Positions 33,365-42,768 of a DNA stretch of 64,000 nt are shown one piece after another. The stretch lies in the NCBI RefSeq assembly GCF_900115755.1, contig NZ_FOXQ01000009.1, forward strand, positions 148,335 through 212,334, given 5' to 3'. The position numbers were made by a program, and so were the translations under genes. This stretch comes from Parafilimonas terrae. Lineage in GTDB: Bacteria; Bacteroidota; Bacteroidia; Chitinophagales; Chitinophagaceae. Positions within the stretch are counted from its first letter, which is position 1. Each line of letters begins with the position of its first letter. The notes beneath the pieces are model-generated. The model worked only from the letters and a program-made list of their open reading frames with translations. It did not search any database and was not told the origin of the DNA.

Positions 33365-34234
33365 ATGAATAAAATACTATTAGCAGGCGCAACAGGATAT
33401 TTGGGAAGCTTCATTCTTAACCAGCTTTTGGAGAAAGGTTTTGAAACAAGGGTGGTGGTAAGAAATGAAAATAAACTGCCTAAGCCCGTTATTGCAAACA
33501 ACAAATTGGAGATTGTAAAAGCTGAAATCACCAATCCGGCATCTATTGCAAAATGCTGTAAAGACATAGATGTTGTTATTTCAACAGTTGGTATAACGCG
33601 GCAAAAAGACGGGTTAACCTATATGGATGTGGATTACCAGGCAAACCTTAATTTACTGGAAGAAGCCAAACGAAACTGCGTTAAAAAGTTTATTTACGTT
33701 TCTATTCTCAACGGCGATAAATTAACGCACCTTAAAATTTGCCAGGCAAAAGAACGGTTTGTGGCAGCGCTTAAAAATGCAGGATTGGATTATTGTATTG
33801 TTCGCCCTACAGGCTATTTCTCGGATATGAATGAGCTTTATCAAATGGCAAAGAAAGGAAGGGTGATGTTATTTGGTAATGGTGAAAATAAAATGAATCC
33901 CATTCACGGAAGCGACCTTGCTGAAGTTTGCATAAATGCAATAGATGCAGGCGATGCAGCAATTAGTGCAGGCGGGCCACAGGTGTTTACCTATAAACAA
34001 ATTGCTGAAACTGCATTTTTGGCAACCGGTAAAAAAGTGAAGATCACATACATTCCAAACTGGGTTAGAAAAACAATTTTATTCCTGTTGAGAACTTTTA
34101 CAAACAGCAGGTTTTATGGCCCGGTTGAGTTCTTTATGACCGTTTTATCAATGGACCTGGTTGCACCTAAATATGGAACCTTTACTTTGAAAGCCTATTT
34201 TGAAGAACTTAACAATGAAAGCCTGCATCATTAA
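33365..34234 (+). CDS. NAD(P)-binding NmrA/SDR-type protein
   Basis: 289 residues. The atypical short-chain dehydrogenase Rossmann motif is at the N-terminus (KILLAGATGYLGSFILNQLL), followed by DIDVVISTVGITRQKDGLTY and KKFIYVSILNGDKLTHLKIC. LDYCIVRPTGYFSDMNELYQ and MNPIHGSDLAEVCINAI are typical of NmrA-like and NAD-dependent epimerase relatives. The YxxxK catalytic pair is not evident, so it may bind a cofactor as a sensor or act on an unknown substrate. It stands alone on the + strand. Confidence 0.8.
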   Translation: MNKILLAGATGYLGSFILNQLLEKGFETRVVVRNENKLPKPVIANNKLEIVKAEITNPASIAKCCKDIDVVISTVGITRQKDGLTYMDVDYQANLNLLEEAKRNCVKKFIYVSILNGDKLTHLKICQAKERFVAALKNAGLDYCIVRPTGYFSDMNELYQMAKKGRVMLFGNGENKMNPIHGSDLAEVCINAIDAGDAAISAGGPQVFTYKQIAETAFLATGKKVKITYIPNWVRKTILFLLRTFTNSRFYGPVEFFMTVLSMDLVAPKYGTFTLKAYFEELNNESLHH

Positions 34235-34444
34235 CAGGGTATTTATATTCAGCCTCCTCTCCTGTTAAGGAACGATATGTTACAGGTTTGCTTTGCAGGC
34301 GTGCAAAAAACTTTCCGCGTTGGCTTTTATACTAACTGGATTTATAAAGAATATCTTTTTTTTGCCTAAATGCCTGTTACAACCAGCTTAATGTAAGTGT
34401 TGCTGTAACTAAAAAATCACTGTTGTATCTGTTAATTACTGCTC

Positions 34445-34684
34445 ATGGATGATGCGCTATCGCAAAAACAAATACGGGATATACAAGCACAAATTGCACA
34501 GGAAGAAGAGAGTTATACCAATGCGATGAAACATCGTGCAGGATTTAATGAGTTAAAGGAAAAACGTTTATCCATCCGTACGCTAAAAGACCAGCTACAG
34601 GTTTTGTTAAATAAAGACGGTATGGGCAACAGCAATAATTTATCTGCAGGTTCAATAGAAAGCGGCAGTAAATTAACCGAATAA
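34445..34684 (+). CDS. Small hypothetical protein, predicted coiled coil
   Basis: 79 residues beginning MDDALSQKQIRDIQAQIAQE. The first ~60 residues are charged and helical with heptad-like spacing (FNELKEKRLSIRTLKDQLQV) and are likely a short coiled coil. The C-terminal ~20 residues are polar and disordered. I do not recognise a family. The next gene, 97 bases downstream on the same strand, is a small XRE regulator. Real but unassigned, moderate confidence. Confidence 0.5.
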   Translation: MDDALSQKQIRDIQAQIAQEEESYTNAMKHRAGFNELKEKRLSIRTLKDQLQVLLNKDGMGNSNNLSAGSIESGSKLTE

Positions 34685-34781
34685 TTCTTCATTTGAATAA
34701 GAGGAATCATACAGTGAAACGAGTATTGCAATGTATGAGGGCTAACCTTAAGCCTATCTTTAAGATAATTGATTTTAAACT

Positions 34782-35009
34782 ATGCCACACAGACTTAGTA
34801 AATTGGGTGCAAGAATTAAAGAAATCCGTACAAAAAAGAATATATCTCAAAACGAACTGGCATTGATGTGCGAAATTGAAAAAGCAAATATGTCAAGGCT
34901 TGAATCGGGGCAAGGCAATCCTACCATTCTCACTTTGTTTAAGATTTGTGATGCATTAGAAATTTCGATAGAAGAGCTTTTTAAAGAAGACGGCTTATCT
35001 TCTGTTTAA
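34782..35009 (+). CDS. XRE-family helix-turn-helix protein
   Basis: 75 residues, essentially one HTH_3 domain: LGARIKEIRTKKNISQNELA, then MCEIEKANMSRLESGQGNPT and LFKICDALEISIEELF. It has no dimerisation or sensor domain and no toxin gene is adjacent, so it is not an obvious antitoxin. Such minimal Cro/C1-like proteins are common single-gene regulators in Bacteroidota. Targets unknown. Confidence 0.82.
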   Translation: MPHRLSKLGARIKEIRTKKNISQNELALMCEIEKANMSRLESGQGNPTILTLFKICDALEISIEELFKEDGLSSV

Positions 35010-35204
35010 AACTGCAATAATAACCCGCAGAAAAATGGCTGGGCCACTGCCGGCATGCCAATGCACCCTTTTATATAACAAACGATGCCAGGCACTCAAA
35101 ATTCTACCGGCAAACAGCCTGCGCCTTCCGCTTCCTATTCACATAAAACATTAATTTAGCTTTGGCATGCGCTGTTATCTCATCTGAAAGTATATCAAAA
35201 CATT

Positions 35205-37580
35205 ATGTTTCTTTCTTCTGCCAGGTTTTATTTGCTACTGATTTTTACCGCAACTTTTTTAATCAATGCATCCGCCCAAAATAACGGGGATAAAAGATTG
35301 ATTAGCCAAAAGTTTGTTTATAAAACAGCGCAGTGTAATGAAGTATATATGGTATGGGCTGTTGATTACTGGAGAACGCCGGCAAAAAAGTTCTGGCCAA
35401 AAAATACGCATTTACAGGATAAGTTTGCCTACACCAAATTAATTAAGCAGGAAAATTCTTTTTCTGCTTCCATTACCCTTCCTTATAACAGCCGGATAGA
35501 TTATTTTTTTTGGGCGCCAAAAGATAATAAAGGAAAAAAAATAACCGGGTGGGATACCAATCTTAAAAGTGATTATACAAGCAATTTTACAGAGAACAAA
35601 ACAATTGAGTTAAACGATTCAAAATTATATATTGAGTATCCAAAGTTTACTATTCTTTCATCAGGCACATTATTTTTAATTATATCGCTTCTTTTATTTT
35701 TAGCTGTATTTTTTTTATTTAAAAAAAACCGCAAGCTGAACGCGTTGCTTCTTGTTGCCGGATTTTTAAGCAGTGCTTTTATTTATATTTTTTTTGCACG
35801 TGCAGAAATTGCGGGCCTGTATCATAAAAGCTTGCCTGTTATTGCAGGGTCTGTTTTCCAGGATGTGTTTTGGTTACTTGTTATTGGAATTTTGTTTTTT
35901 CCATTGCTTTATATCTTCAGGCAAAAAATTATAGTAAAAAATGTTTTGCTTATAGCCTTCTTTTTAACGGCAATAATTACAGTTTTAAGTTCACTGCTCA
36001 ATATTGAGGTGGTAAAGCAATTGGGCACGCCGTTTAATTACAGGTGGCTTTACTATTCAGATTTTTTAAGAGGGAATGATGCCCGCACAGGCGTTAGTGA
36101 AACACTTACCGGCGCTTTCTTAAGCAATATTTTTTTATTATTGGCCGGCTATCTTCTTACCGGTATAGCTGCATCAATTGCTATAAAAAATATAGTGCGA
36201 AGTAAAAGAGCAGCGCTTTCTTTAATGGTGATGCTGCTTATTTTCTTTTTAGTTAGTTTTTATCAATACAAAACCAATTATTTTAAAGCTGCAACAATAC
36301 AAAACCCTGTAACGGCTTTTGTTTTATCTGTTTTTGAACCAAGTGCAGAAGCACAAATTTTAAAAACAAAAGTTTCTGATGAAACAGCGCAGTATATAAT
36401 TAACTATCATAATAATTTTTATACATCAGCACCCGCTGACAGCAACCTCATAGATAATATCATTTTATTTGTTTCCGAATCTACCCCCAAGCAATACATC
36501 AGCCTTTATGATTCTGCTTTTCACTGCACGCCCAACCTAAAAAAATGGAGCAGCATATCTGCGGTTTATACCAATATGTATGCGCAAATACCAAGCACGC
36601 CCAATTCTATGCTTACACTTGTCTCCGGTATTTATCCTATGGTTAGCTATAAATCTGCCGTTTCAGAAAAAATCCAATTGCCTCCTGTCGGCTTACCAAA
36701 ACTTTTAGAGCATAATGGATGGGCAACTTCTTTATTTTTTTCTTCCGACCTGCATTATGCTGATATGGAAGTGTATGCAAAAAGCCAGGGCTTTTCTTTT
36801 ACGGGGGATGTTAATACGATGCCCTGCAATAAAAAATTTACAATAACGCACAGTGATATTGATGGTGTTGATGACGAATGCTTAATAGAAAATTATTTTA
36901 AATGGGCTGATACAACAAAGCCGAAAAAAAAGTTTAGCATGTTATGGACCAATCAAACGCATTATCCTTATTATACTGATACCATCACTTCTTATACTAA
37001 AGAGCATGACAACCTGAACCGTTATCTGAATGCACTGCATCATACAGATAAAGTGTTTGGTGAGCTGATGACAGGATTAAAAGAACGAAATCAGCTTAAG
37101 AGCACCTTAGTCATTTTTGTTTCCGATCATGGTGAAGCTTTTAATACACATAACCAAACGCTTCATGCGTCCCGTATTTATGAAGAAAATGTACATATTC
37201 CCTGTGTGCTTTTTAACCCCGTTCTTTTTAAAGGGCAGTATGATGATGATATTCATGGCCTTATTGATATTGATGTTACCATAGCGCATTTGCTCGGGCT
37301 GCAAAAACCAAAAGAGTGGCAGGGCAAAAGTTTGTTTGATACAGCTAAAGACGGACGTACATTTTTCATTAGCCCTTATACAGATTTAATTTTAGGAACA
37401 AGAAATGAGCATTGGAAATATATTTATAATGCCGATACGAAAGCGAATGAATTATACAACCTGGCAACCGACCCGAAAGAATTGTTTAATGTTTCTGACC
37501 GCTATCCTGAAGTAGTAAGAAAAGAACGCGAAATATTAACAGGTTGGGTACAGTACGTACAAAAACAGTATGCTCAATAA
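35205..37580 (+). CDS. Membrane-bound sulfatase-superfamily protein (LTA synthase/phosphoethanolamine transferase-like)
   Basis: 791 residues. A signal peptide at 1-25 is followed by a ~125-residue periplasmic beta domain (VYMVWAVDYWRTPAKKFWPK), a block of about five to six transmembrane helices (residues ~150-370), and a C-terminal PF00884 sulfatase domain (~415-770). Metal-site segments are IILFVSESTPKQYISLYDSA, FVSDHGEAFNTHNQTLHASR and IDIDVTIAHLLGLQKP. The nucleophile region reads PSTPNSMLTLVSGIYP, lacking CxPxR, so phosphotransferase or phosphatase chemistry is more likely than sulfate hydrolysis. It probably modifies envelope glycans or lipids. It stands alone; TAGCTTTG at 35157-35164 is a possible -7 box. 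Confidence 0.78.
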   Translation: MFLSSARFYLLLIFTATFLINASAQNNGDKRLISQKFVYKTAQCNEVYMVWAVDYWRTPAKKFWPKNTHLQDKFAYTKLIKQENSFSASITLPYNSRIDYFFWAPKDNKGKKITGWDTNLKSDYTSNFTENKTIELNDSKLYIEYPKFTILSSGTLFLIISLLLFLAVFFLFKKNRKLNALLLVAGFLSSAFIYIFFARAEIAGLYHKSLPVIAGSVFQDVFWLLVIGILFFPLLYIFRQKIIVKNVLLIAFFLTAIITVLSSLLNIEVVKQLGTPFNYRWLYYSDFLRGNDARTGVSETLTGAFLSNIFLLLAGYLLTGIAASIAIKNIVRSKRAALSLMVMLLIFFLVSFYQYKTNYFKAATIQNPVTAFVLSVFEPSAEAQILKTKVSDETAQYIINYHNNFYTSAPADSNLIDNIILFVSESTPKQYISLYDSAFHCTPNLKKWSSISAVYTNMYAQIPSTPNSMLTLVSGIYPMVSYKSAVSEKIQLPPVGLPKLLEHNGWATSLFFSSDLHYADMEVYAKSQGFSFTGDVNTMPCNKKFTITHSDIDGVDDECLIENYFKWADTTKPKKKFSMLWTNQTHYPYYTDTITSYTKEHDNLNRYLNALHHTDKVFGELMTGLKERNQLKSTLVIFVSDHGEAFNTHNQTLHASRIYEENVHIPCVLFNPVLFKGQYDDDIHGLIDIDVTIAHLLGLQKPKEWQGKSLFDTAKDGRTFFISPYTDLILGTRNEHWKYIYNADTKANELYNLATDPKELFNVSDRYPEVVRKEREILTGWVQYVQKQYAQ

Positions 37581-37637
37581 AATTGAAAAGCCAATCAAAC
37601 CTTCCACCTTAAACCATCATTGGCTTATTTTTGCTCG

Positions 37638-38717
37638 GTGAGCAACAACAATATTTCTGAAGAAAAAATTATCAGCAATGATTCATCCGGGGAAGACAAA
37701 ACAGTGATCCTCGCCATCGAATCTTCCTGCGATGAAACATCGGCATCCGTTTGTGTTGACGGAAAGATTTTATCCAACATTATTGCCAGCCAGGCTGTGC
37801 ATGAACAATATGGCGGTGTTGTGCCGGAGCTTGCCAGCAGGGCGCATATACAAAACATTGTTCCGGTTGTTGATGCAGCTTTAAAAACAGCTTCAGCCAC
37901 TCACCATTCATCGCTCACCACTCACGAAATAGATGCCATTGCGTTTACACAGGCGCCGGGATTGATTGGCAGTTTGCTGGTGGGTGCACAGTTTGCAAAA
38001 TCTTTATCGCTGGCCTTAAACAAGCCCTTAATAGCGGTGCACCACATGCAGGCGCATGTATTGGCTAATCTTATTGCGGAGCTCAGGCCTTCATTCCCTT
38101 TTTTATGTTTAACCGTTAGCGGCGGCCACACGCAGATTGTGCTGGCACATTCACCTTTGCAGCTTGAAATAATTGGCGAAACCATTGATGATGCTGCCGG
38201 TGAAGCTTTTGATAAATCAGCCAAAATGCTCGGCCTTCCTTATCCCGGCGGGCCATTGATTGATAAATATGCCAAACAGGGAAACGCCAAAGCCTTCAAA
38301 TTTGCAGAGCCGCAAATACCGGGTTTAAACTTTTCGTTCAGCGGGTTAAAAACCTCAGTACTTTATTCACTGCAAAAAGAAGTAAAAAATAATCCCGCTT
38401 TTATTGAAGAAAACCTTTACGATCTCTGCGCTTCCATTCAATATACCATTATTCATATTTTAATGAAGAAGCTGAAGAAAGCAACAGAACAAACAGGTAT
38501 TAAGCAGGTTTGCATTGCGGGCGGCGTTAGTGCGAACAGTGGTTTGCGAAACGCCTTGAAAGAATATGGTGTAAAATATAACTGGCAAACTTTTATTCCC
38601 GCCTTTGAATATTGTACCGATAATGCCGCCATGATTGCCATTACAGCTTATTATAAATATCTCGCCGGCGATTTTGCCGAACTGAGCATAAGCCCAACAG
38701 CAAGGGCTGAATGGTAG
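37638..38717 (+). CDS. tsaD: tRNA N6-adenosine threonylcarbamoyltransferase TsaD
   Basis: Universal enzyme that transfers threonylcarbamoyl to A37 of ANN-decoding tRNAs, together with TsaB and TsaE. Visible landmarks are ILAIESSCDETSASV, the metal-binding HHMQAHVLA (135-143), LTVSGGHTQIVL, PYPGGPLIDKYA and CIAGGVSANSGLR. The start is uncertain. No ATG is in frame; TTG 37620, GTG 37638 and GTG 37704 are possible. GTG 37704 would give the family's usual N-terminus, and TATTTTTG at 37626-37633 could be the -7 box, arguing against 37620. The segment SATHHSSLTTHEID is an insertion relative to other TsaD proteins and is encoded by a repeat-like stretch at 37897-37926. Confidence 0.93.
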   Translation: MSNNNISEEKIISNDSSGEDKTVILAIESSCDETSASVCVDGKILSNIIASQAVHEQYGGVVPELASRAHIQNIVPVVDAALKTASATHHSSLTTHEIDAIAFTQAPGLIGSLLVGAQFAKSLSLALNKPLIAVHHMQAHVLANLIAELRPSFPFLCLTVSGGHTQIVLAHSPLQLEIIGETIDDAAGEAFDKSAKMLGLPYPGGPLIDKYAKQGNAKAFKFAEPQIPGLNFSFSGLKTSVLYSLQKEVKNNPAFIEENLYDLCASIQYTIIHILMKKLKKATEQTGIKQVCIAGGVSANSGLRNALKEYGVKYNWQTFIPAFEYCTDNAAMIAITAYYKYLAGDFAELSISPTARAEW

Positions 38718-38723
38718 ATAACT

Positions 38724-38787
38724 GCCACAGATGCACAGATTATTATTAATTGATGTGCTTTGTAGCACCCTATCTGTGCATCGTGGC
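38724..38787. repeat. CACAGAT inverted repeat
   Basis: GCCACAGATGCACAGAT (38724-38740) and ATCTGTGCATCGTGGC (38772-38787) are near-perfect inverted arms 31 bases apart, starting 7 bases after tsaD. A shorter relative is at 45790-45830 and a degraded one at 10200-10236. It may serve as a terminator, but recurrence of the same sequence suggests an interspersed element. Confidence 0.6.
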
Positions 38788-38904
38788 TAAAAGACTTCAC
38801 TAACGTCCTCTCCTCATTTATCTGGTAAAAAATTTGCAATAATAAAAGCGCATTAATGTCATTTAATTAAGGCCTTTATTCTTGAAATATTCAATAACTG
38901 ATCA

Positions 38905-39022
38905 ATATCGTTTAGTTAAGCAGTATTTGTAAAAGCTCCTCTCCTTTGGAGAGGGTTTAGGTTAAGGTTTACAATTGAATATTGTGTTGCTGAATATTGA
39001 GTATTTCTTAACTAAACAATAT
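38905..39022. repeat. MITE-like inverted repeat upstream of the FAD oxidoreductase gene
   Basis: ATATCGTTTAGTTAAGCAGTA (the first 20 bases from 38905) is mirrored by the stretch 39002-39022, which contains CTTAACTAAACAATAT. The arms are inverted and about 75 bases apart. The interior holds CTCCTCTCCTTTGGAGAGG, itself a hairpin. There is no open frame inside. It occupies most of the gap between tsaD and the next gene, ending 25 bases before its ATG. Confidence 0.5.
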
Positions 39023-39047
39023 AGAAACGTATTTATAAATTTTTTGC

Positions 39048-40247
39048 ATGCAACTAACCGGTGGTTATCCTTTCTGGCTTATACATGATGGCTTACCTTA
39101 CAGTTATCCAAAACTTTGTGAGAATATTGAAACCAATACTGTTATTATAGGCGGCGGCATATCGGGTGCACTGGCGGCTTATTACCTCACTGAAGCAGGC
39201 ATACAATGTGTGTTGGTTGATGGCCGAACTATCGGGCTTGGCAGCACCTGCGCCAGCACGGCTTTGCTGCAATACGAATTAGATGAGCCGCTTCATTTAT
39301 TGAAGGAAAAAGTTGGTGTGGCTACGGCAGAACGGGCTTACGCTTTATGCCATCAATCTATTGATACGCTGTCTGAGATTATGGATGCGATTGAATTTAA
39401 GGAATATGAAAGAAAGAAGAGCCTGTTCTTTTCAACCCATCGTTCTCAAAAAAAATTTGTACAGGATGAATTTAATGCCAGGAAAAATGCAGGTTTTGAT
39501 GTTGAATTATTAAACAAGGATCAACTTGAAAAAGAATATGGGTTAAAGGCCGAATATGCTATTCTTTCTGCGCAGGCCGGTACAACAAATGCATATGCAT
39601 TAACGCATGCGTTGCTTCAGCATAGCATGAAAAAAGGTTTGCAGGTTTACGACAGGACTTTTATAAAAAGAATTCAGTATAAAAAAAATACCATGCTGCA
39701 AACTGCTGAAGGAAGAATAATAAAAGCAGCCAATATTGTAAATGCAACAGGTTATGAAGTAGTGAATTTTATTTCTAAAGGCATTGTTGATTTTTATTGC
39801 ACATACGCGCTTATATCGGAACAAAACCCTGAAGAAAAAAGATACTGGAGAGAAGATACCGTTATGTGGAACACAGATGACCCGTATTTATATATGCGGC
39901 TTACAAGCGACAACCGCATACTGGTTGGTGGCCGCGACGAACGTTTCAGCAACGCCTTTACAAGACAAAGTTTATTAAACAGGAAATCGAAACAACTGGA
40001 GAAAGATTTCAGCAAGGTTTTTCCGCATATCCGGCTTAAAAAAGAGTTTTGCTGGAGCGGCACTTTTGGCAAAACAAAAGATTCGCTGCCTTACATCGGC
40101 GCTTATAAAAAAACTCCAAATGTTTATTATGCGCTTGGTTTTGGTGGCAATGGCATTACTTTTAGTGTGGTTGCTGCGGAAATTATCCGTGACCTGGTTT
40201 GCGGCCAGTCAAACGCTGATGCAAAACTATTTTCATTTAACCGCTAA
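39048..40247 (+). CDS. FAD-dependent oxidoreductase (DAO/glycine oxidase-like)
   Basis: 399 residues. The FAD-binding motif is TVIIGGGISGALAAYYLTEA at 31-50, followed by CVLVDGRTIGLGSTCASTAL, typical of the D-amino-acid-oxidase/GlpD-like fold (PF01266). The C-terminal GRP-like segment SLPYIGAYKKTPNVYYALGF, then GGNGITF, is also characteristic. There is no signal peptide or membrane helix. The substrate is probably an amine or amino acid, unassigned. It is transcribed alone. Confidence 0.83.
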   Translation: MQLTGGYPFWLIHDGLPYSYPKLCENIETNTVIIGGGISGALAAYYLTEAGIQCVLVDGRTIGLGSTCASTALLQYELDEPLHLLKEKVGVATAERAYALCHQSIDTLSEIMDAIEFKEYERKKSLFFSTHRSQKKFVQDEFNARKNAGFDVELLNKDQLEKEYGLKAEYAILSAQAGTTNAYALTHALLQHSMKKGLQVYDRTFIKRIQYKKNTMLQTAEGRIIKAANIVNATGYEVVNFISKGIVDFYCTYALISEQNPEEKRYWREDTVMWNTDDPYLYMRLTSDNRILVGGRDERFSNAFTRQSLLNRKSKQLEKDFSKVFPHIRLKKEFCWSGTFGKTKDSLPYIGAYKKTPNVYYALGFGGNGITFSVVAAEIIRDLVCGQSNADAKLFSFNR

Positions 40248-40292
40248 CTGTTAAACATAAACAGCCATCTTTTTCGCTCTGCAACAAAATAC

Positions 40293-40300
40293 TACATTTG
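40293..40300 (+). promoter_or_regulatory. -7 promoter box of prfC
   Basis: TACATTTG matches the Bacteroidota consensus TAnnTTTG exactly and is followed by CGCCCC. It lies 41 bases before the prfC ATG. The leader contains the short repeat GAGCTATCAGCTATCAGC. No strong -33 element is evident. Confidence 0.5.
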
Positions 40301-40341
40301 CGCCCCGTTGAGCTATCAGCTATCAGCGGTAATTACATTAC

Positions 40342-41934
40342 ATGAGCAACGAGAAAGAAATAAGCCGCAGGAGAACATTTGCTATTATATCGCACCCCGA
40401 TGCCGGTAAAACCACATTGACCGAAAAGTTTTTGTTGTTTGGCGGCGCTATTCAAACAGCGGGCGCAGTTAAAAGCAATAAAATTAAAAAGCACGCCACG
40501 AGTGATTTTATGGAGATTGAAAGACAGCGCGGCATTTCGGTGGCTACCAGTGTAATGACGTTTGAATACAGGAACTTTCTCATCAACCTTTTAGATACGC
40601 CCGGCCACAAAGATTTTGCAGAAGATACCTATCGCACCCTCACCGCTGTTGACAGCGTTGTGCTGGTGATTGACAGTGTGAATGGCGTGGAAGAACAAAC
40701 CCGCAGACTGATGGAAGTTTGCCGCATGCGCAATACGCCGGTAATTGTTTTTATTAATAAGATGGACCGCGATGGCAAAAACCGTTTTGACCTGCTGGAA
40801 GAGATTGAAAAGGAACTGAAGATACAGTTGCACCCAATGACCTGGCCCATCAACAGCGGTAAAGATTTCAAAGGCGTATATAATCTTGATGCAAAAAGCC
40901 TGGTGCTGTTTACTGCCAATACAAAAGCCACCGAAGATGATAGTATTGTAATTGAAGATTTAAATGATGATTTTCTGAACGATAAAGTTGGCAACAATGA
41001 TGCTAACATACTGCGTGAAGATGTAGAACTGATAGATGGCGTATATGGCAAGCTGAATACGGAAGATTATTTATCAGGCAGCGTGGCGCCGGTTTTCTTT
41101 GGCAGCGCCATCAATAATTTTGGCGTAAAGGAATTGCTTGACACCTTTATAAAAATTGCGCCTGAACCATTAGACCGCGAAACGAGTAAGCGCGTAGTAA
41201 AAGTGGAAGAACCGAAGCTGAGTGGTTTTGTTTTTAAAATTCATGCTAACCTCGACCCAAGGCACAGGGACAGGATTGCTTTCCTGCGTGTGTGCAGCGG
41301 CAAGTTTGAACGCAACAAATATTATCACCATGTGCGGCTGGATAAAGATTTCCGTTTCAGCAACCCCTACTCTTTTATGGCACGCAGCAAGGATATTATT
41401 GAAGACGCTTATCCCGGCGATGTAATTGGTTTGTTTGATACCGGCAATTTCAAAATAGGCGATACGCTTACTGAAGGGGAAGATTTTTATTTCACCGGCA
41501 TTCCTTCTTTTTCACCGGAGATTTTTAAAGAACTGGTGAATAAAGACCCGATGAAAACCAAGCAGCTTGAAAAAGGCATAACGCAGTTAACGGATGAAGG
41601 CGTGGCGCAATTGTTTACGCAGTTTGGCGGCAATAAAAAAATTATTGGTTGTGTGGGTGAACTTCAGTTTGAGGTTATTCAATACCGCTTATTGAATGAA
41701 TACGGCGCTGCCTGCGAGTTCAGGGTTTTGCCGTTTTATAAAGCCTGCTGGCTTACCAGCAATAACCAGAAAAAGTTAGATGAGTTCCTTCGTTTTAAAC
41801 AGCAAAACAGCGCGGAAGATAAAGATGGCAACCCTGTTTATCTCGCACAAAGCGAATGGTTTTTAAACACAGAAATTACAAACAACCCTGATATTGTATT
41901 TCACTTTACAAGCGAGATACATAAATCAGCATAA
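40342..41934 (+). CDS. prfC: Peptide chain release factor 3
   Basis: 530 residues, full length. This translational GTPase recycles RF1/RF2 from the ribosome after termination. The G1 motif [20 protein letters not shown], the switch I region [31 protein letters not shown] (G3) and FINKMDRDG (G4) are all present, followed by RF3-specific domains II and III ([55 protein letters not shown]). It is convergent with the DUF190 gene, with only one base between the stop codons. Confidence 0.96.
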   Translation: MSNEKEISRRRTFAIISHPDAGKTTLTEKFLLFGGAIQTAGAVKSNKIKKHATSDFMEIERQRGISVATSVMTFEYRNFLINLLDTPGHKDFAEDTYRTLTAVDSVVLVIDSVNGVEEQTRRLMEVCRMRNTPVIVFINKMDRDGKNRFDLLEEIEKELKIQLHPMTWPINSGKDFKGVYNLDAKSLVLFTANTKATEDDSIVIEDLNDDFLNDKVGNNDANILREDVELIDGVYGKLNTEDYLSGSVAPVFFGSAINNFGVKELLDTFIKIAPEPLDRETSKRVVKVEEPKLSGFVFKIHANLDPRHRDRIAFLRVCSGKFERNKYYHHVRLDKDFRFSNPYSFMARSKDIIEDAYPGDVIGLFDTGNFKIGDTLTEGEDFYFTGIPSFSPEIFKELVNKDPMKTKQLEKGITQLTDEGVAQLFTQFGGNKKIIGCVGELQFEVIQYRLLNEYGAACEFRVLPFYKACWLTSNNQKKLDEFLRFKQQNSAEDKDGNPVYLAQSEWFLNTEITNNPDIVFHFTSEIHKSA

Positions 41935-41935
41935 A

Positions 41936-42301
41936 TTATTTATCCTTCTCTTTTTGTGAGCGTGGTTTATAATAAAGCACACTGGCTTTTTCAATTGTCA
42001 TTAAACCGCCGCAACCTGTTTCCTCCAGCATGCGGCCTGCTGTTTCTGCAAATACATTTATTTTATCTTCAGCATCTATTATTTCTATAACAATGGGAAG
42101 GTTCTGCGATATATCAATAAGCTTGGCCGTGTGCACAAATGAAGATGCGCCAAACGACATAATACCACGCAAAACAGTGCAGCCCGCAACCTGCTGCTTT
42201 TTTGCTTCAAATAAAATGGCTTCATACAATGGCTGATGGCCAAACTTATCTGCTTCGCCAATAAACAGGCGCAGCAGTTTTGAATCGTGCCCCGGTTCCA
42301 T
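41936..42301 (-). CDS. DUF190 family protein
   Basis: 121 residues. DUF190 (PF02641) is a PII-like fold family often encoded beside CrcB. Family-like segments are KLLRLFIGEADKFGHQPLYE, AGCTVLRGIMSFGASSFVHT and LPIVIEIIDAEDKINVFAET. The gene starts 2 bases after crcB ends, so it is in the same transcript and under the same fluoride riboswitch. It may regulate or assist the fluoride channel; the mechanism is unknown. Confidence 0.86.
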   Translation of the reverse strand: MEPGHDSKLLRLFIGEADKFGHQPLYEAILFEAKKQQVAGCTVLRGIMSFGASSFVHTAKLIDISQNLPIVIEIIDAEDKINVFAETAGRMLEETGCGGLMTIEKASVLYYKPRSQKEKDK

Positions 42302-42303
42302 AA

Positions 42304-42684
42304 TCAGGATATTAATTTAATGAATAAAATACCGGCATGAACGGCGCCAAACCCAATGATCACACTAAGTGAAACATACAGTAAAGCATAAAGGAATTCG
42401 CCATCAAGTGCCATGCTTACGTTTTCGTAAGCAAAGGAAGAAAATGTTGTAAACCCGCCGCAAATACCAGTGGCAAGAAAGAGCCGCATTTCCGGTGAAA
42501 GCAGGTTGCCTTTATCGGATAAAGCATACACAAGGCCGATAACAAAACAACCAATAATATTTACGATTAATGTGCCAAGCGGAATAGAAGAAGGATAATT
42601 ATGCTGCACATATTGCTGAAGTAAATACCTGCAGATGCCGCCTATAAAACCGCCTATTCCTATAAATAATAAATTCCTGAACAT
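42304..42684 (-). CDS. crcB: Fluoride ion channel CrcB/FluC
   Basis: 126 residues with four transmembrane helices. The protein forms dual-topology dimers that export fluoride. Conserved motifs are GGICRYLLQQ in helix 1, GTLIVNIIGCFVIG in helix 2 (the Asn is pore-lining) and GICGGFTTFSSFAYENVSM at helix 3, where the Phe residues and the sodium-binding break lie. The ATG follows a fluoride riboswitch by about 25 bases, which fits ligand-controlled expression. DUF190 follows in the same operon. Confidence 0.95.
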   Translation of the reverse strand: MFRNLLFIGIGGFIGGICRYLLQQYVQHNYPSSIPLGTLIVNIIGCFVIGLVYALSDKGNLLSPEMRLFLATGICGGFTTFSSFAYENVSMALDGEFLYALLYVSLSVIIGFGAVHAGILFIKLIS

Positions 42685-42708
42685 AGTAACAAAATTATTA
42701 AACTACGA

Positions 42709-42757
42709 ACAGGAGTCATCAGCTTTTTACGGCGGTTAATGGCGAACCCCATCGCCG
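42709..42757 (-). promoter_or_regulatory. Fluoride riboswitch (crcB motif) controlling crcB-DUF190
   Basis: On the minus strand the stretch starts GGCGATGGGGTTCGCC (42756 down to 42741), followed by AACCGCC (42737-42731) and CTGATGACTCCTG (42722-42710). This reproduces the conserved core of the fluoride riboswitch: the GGCGAUGG-GUUCGCC helix, the AACCGCC pseudoknot strand and CUGAUGACUCCUAC. It ends ~25 bases before the crcB ATG, with no obvious terminator hairpin between, so control is probably at translation initiation. Confidence 0.93.
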
Positions 42758-42760
42758 GTG

Positions 42761-42768
42761 CAAATATA
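42761..42768 (-). promoter_or_regulatory. -7 promoter box for the fluoride riboswitch transcript
   Basis: Read on the minus strand the box is TATATTTG, an exact TAnnTTTG match. With the usual spacing, transcription would begin within a few bases of the first G of the riboswitch at 42756, so the aptamer would be at the extreme 5' end of the RNA. A clear -33 element was not found. Confidence 0.6.

Noticed and set aside
34782..35009. Antitoxin of a toxin-antitoxin pair
   Set aside because: The small XRE protein has no adjacent toxin-like gene; the neighbouring coiled-coil ORF does not resemble a known toxin.
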